Positions 63,040 to 64,000 of a stretch of 64,000 nt of DNA are shown here, piece by piece. The stretch is from Alicyclobacillus tolerans. Its GTDB lineage: Bacteria; Bacillota; Bacilli; Alicyclobacillales; Alicyclobacillaceae. The notes beneath the pieces were generated by a model. The model saw only the letters and a program-made list of their open reading frames with translations. It made no database searches and had not been told where the DNA came from. Both the position numbers and the translations under genes were made by a program. The stretch covers positions 1 to 64,000 of the forward strand of contig NZ_JAJFNK010000005.1 in assembly GCF_021739485.1 (NCBI RefSeq), given 5' to 3'. The first letter of the stretch is position 1. Every line of letters begins with the position of its first letter.

Positions 63040-64000
63040 TCGCCGAGCCTCCCGTCCGTACTGCGAGTGATGAGGATCTCTTTGGCGTCATCCAACAGCG
63101 ACAGGACGTCTTCCACAGAATTTAACCGCGTCGCGTCCATTGACTTTATATAGGACCCTAACTTTTGCTGAACTGACTTCATTTGCGCAAAGAATTGGTT
63201 GAGGAAATCGGGGTCTTTGGCTGCAGCGTCGATGCTTTTCAACAAATGAGCGAGGGCATCCCCTCCGACCTCCTGGCTGCGGTTCGCCCATGGCCTCGTG
63301 TCAAACTTGACTTTTTCAATCCAGATTAGGTCCTGCGCAACCATGGCTGCGGCATTGCGCACCTCGTTGTGATACTTCTCCATGTCTTCGCGAAGGCGTC
63401 CGTGCAACTGGGTGGTTCCGACGAGGCGAATGCGCAACGCGAGTGGATAACCGGCATTCTTAGCCGTCACATCGTCCATGGCTTCGGATACCAGGGATGT
63501 AAAGTCGTCATCCGTATGCGCATCCGAAAGGTCCACCAGACACTCGTGCCAGCGCAATACATCGACCGGCCGATGTTCCAAAGTAACCCGCCCACCGTCC
63601 ACCGTCACGAGGGTGCAGCCTTTTTCACCCGTTTCTCGGATGTGCCTTCCCTGCAAATTGCCTGAAAATAAAACATACGGGTTTTCGTGCAAGACTTCTC
63701 GCTTGTGAATGTGTCCGAGAGCCCAGTAGTCGTATCCTTTTTCCACTAAGTCTTCCACGCGGCACGGAGCGTACGTTTCATGGCCTTCACGCCCATCCGC
63801 TGACGTGTGCAGCACCCCGATATTGAAGTAACCTGGAACTGCAGGCGGATAAGAAAGCGCCAGGTTTTCCCGCACCTCCCGGTGTTTGAACCCCTGTCCG
63901 TGCAAAGCCACGCCCAAATCGTCGATGACATAAGTCTCTGGCGCGTCCACTGAAAACTGGATCACGTTTTGAGGCAGCACGAGACGCCTCGAGATGTTGC
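63036..64000 (-). CDS. yhaO: YhaO-like DNA repair exonuclease, truncated by window edge
   Basis: At least 321 residues are visible, and the frame is open at the right edge, so the N-terminal portion lies outside. It contains the later calcineurin-type metal motifs: the His of VLHTSADG and ALGHIHKRE, and the C-terminal capping domain with HRPVDVLRWHECLVDL. It corresponds to SbcD/Mre11-like YhaO. The stop overlaps the yhaN start, implying coupled translation. Confidence 0.87.
   Translation of the reverse strand, partial: NISRRLVLPQNVIQFSVDAPETYVIDDLGVALHGQGFKHREVRENLALSYPPAVPGYFNIGVLHTSADGREGHETYAPCRVEDLVEKGYDYWALGHIHKREVLHENPYVLFSGNLQGRHIRETGEKGCTLVTVDGGRVTLEHRPVDVLRWHECLVDLSDAHTDDDFTSLVSEAMDDVTAKNAGYPLALRIRLVGTTQLHGRLREDMEKYHNEVRNAAAMVAQDLIWIEKVKFDTRPWANRSQEVGGDALAHLLKSIDAAAKDPDFLNQFFAQMKSVQQKLGSYIKSMDATRLNSVEDVLSLLDDAKEILITRSTDGRLGE

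Noticed and set aside
1-64000. Search for tRNA genes, CRISPR arrays and intact insertion sequences
   Set aside because: None seen by reading; the tandem repeats present have no spacers, and no transposase was found.

Overview
The window looks like a chromosomal segment of a Gram-positive, endospore-former-type Bacillota bacterium, most plausibly a relative of Alicyclobacillus. The pointers are strong AGGAGG-type ribosome sites, many GTG/TTG starts, an IDEAL-domain protein, an RsgI-type anti-sigma protein, a CcdC-like protein, a secreted G1 glutamic endopeptidase, YhaO/YhaN genes, and a Firmicute-style pre-16S leader at the left edge. The genus is an inference.

Layout. 1-240: leader and promoter of an rRNA operon running left out of the window. 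0.8-5.5 kb: secreted S15/CocE-type hydrolase and an OmpR-type two-component system. 5.6-7.8 kb: ferric-reductase-like cytochrome, ApbE flavin transferase and a Ser/Gly-rich membrane protein. 8-25.8 kb: mostly housekeeping and metabolic genes (L,D-transpeptidase, gamma-carbonic anhydrase, alcohol dehydrogenase, DinB, MFS, thioredoxin-like lipoprotein, HIT, MBL hydrolase, CcdC, PIG-L deacetylase, HAD phosphatase, enoyl-CoA hydratase, ECF sigma with anti-sigma, Tex, SDR, acyl-CoA dehydrogenase, IDEAL protein, phosphoesterase). 25.8-31.6 kb: two candidate non-coding RNAs, a PpiC/SurA-like foldase, an extracytoplasmic FMN-binding protein with an RnfD-like membrane partner, Lgt (apparently started at ATT) and DedA.

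32-39.1 kb is the most interesting part: a heterocycloanthracin/sonorensin-type thiazole peptide (TOMM) cluster. A 68-residue precursor with ten consecutive Cys-X-X triplets is followed by an internal terminator, then an Ocin-ThiF-like leader-binding protein, a fused cyclodehydratase ending in a PxPxP-type tail, and a double-length SagB dehydrogenase. A divergent ribbon-helix-helix gene is a candidate regulator. No dedicated exporter or immunity gene is visible.

39-50 kb: G1 peptidase, an RsgI-like protein without a neighbouring SigI, a four-gene operon of PspA with two tandem-domain YbjQ-like proteins, thioesterase, cyanase, a chemoreceptor with a CZB domain, and an OatA-like acyltransferase. 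50-64 kb: hydroxyacid dehydrogenase, pirin, YceI, DODA-type dioxygenase, Mn-pyrophosphatase, aldo/keto reductase, class II aldolase, small export-family membrane protein, and the YhaN/YhaO pair, with YhaO cut by the right edge.

Several intergenic regions carry short perfect tandem repeats (18, 12, 25 and 11 bp units), which are unusual for otherwise compact DNA.
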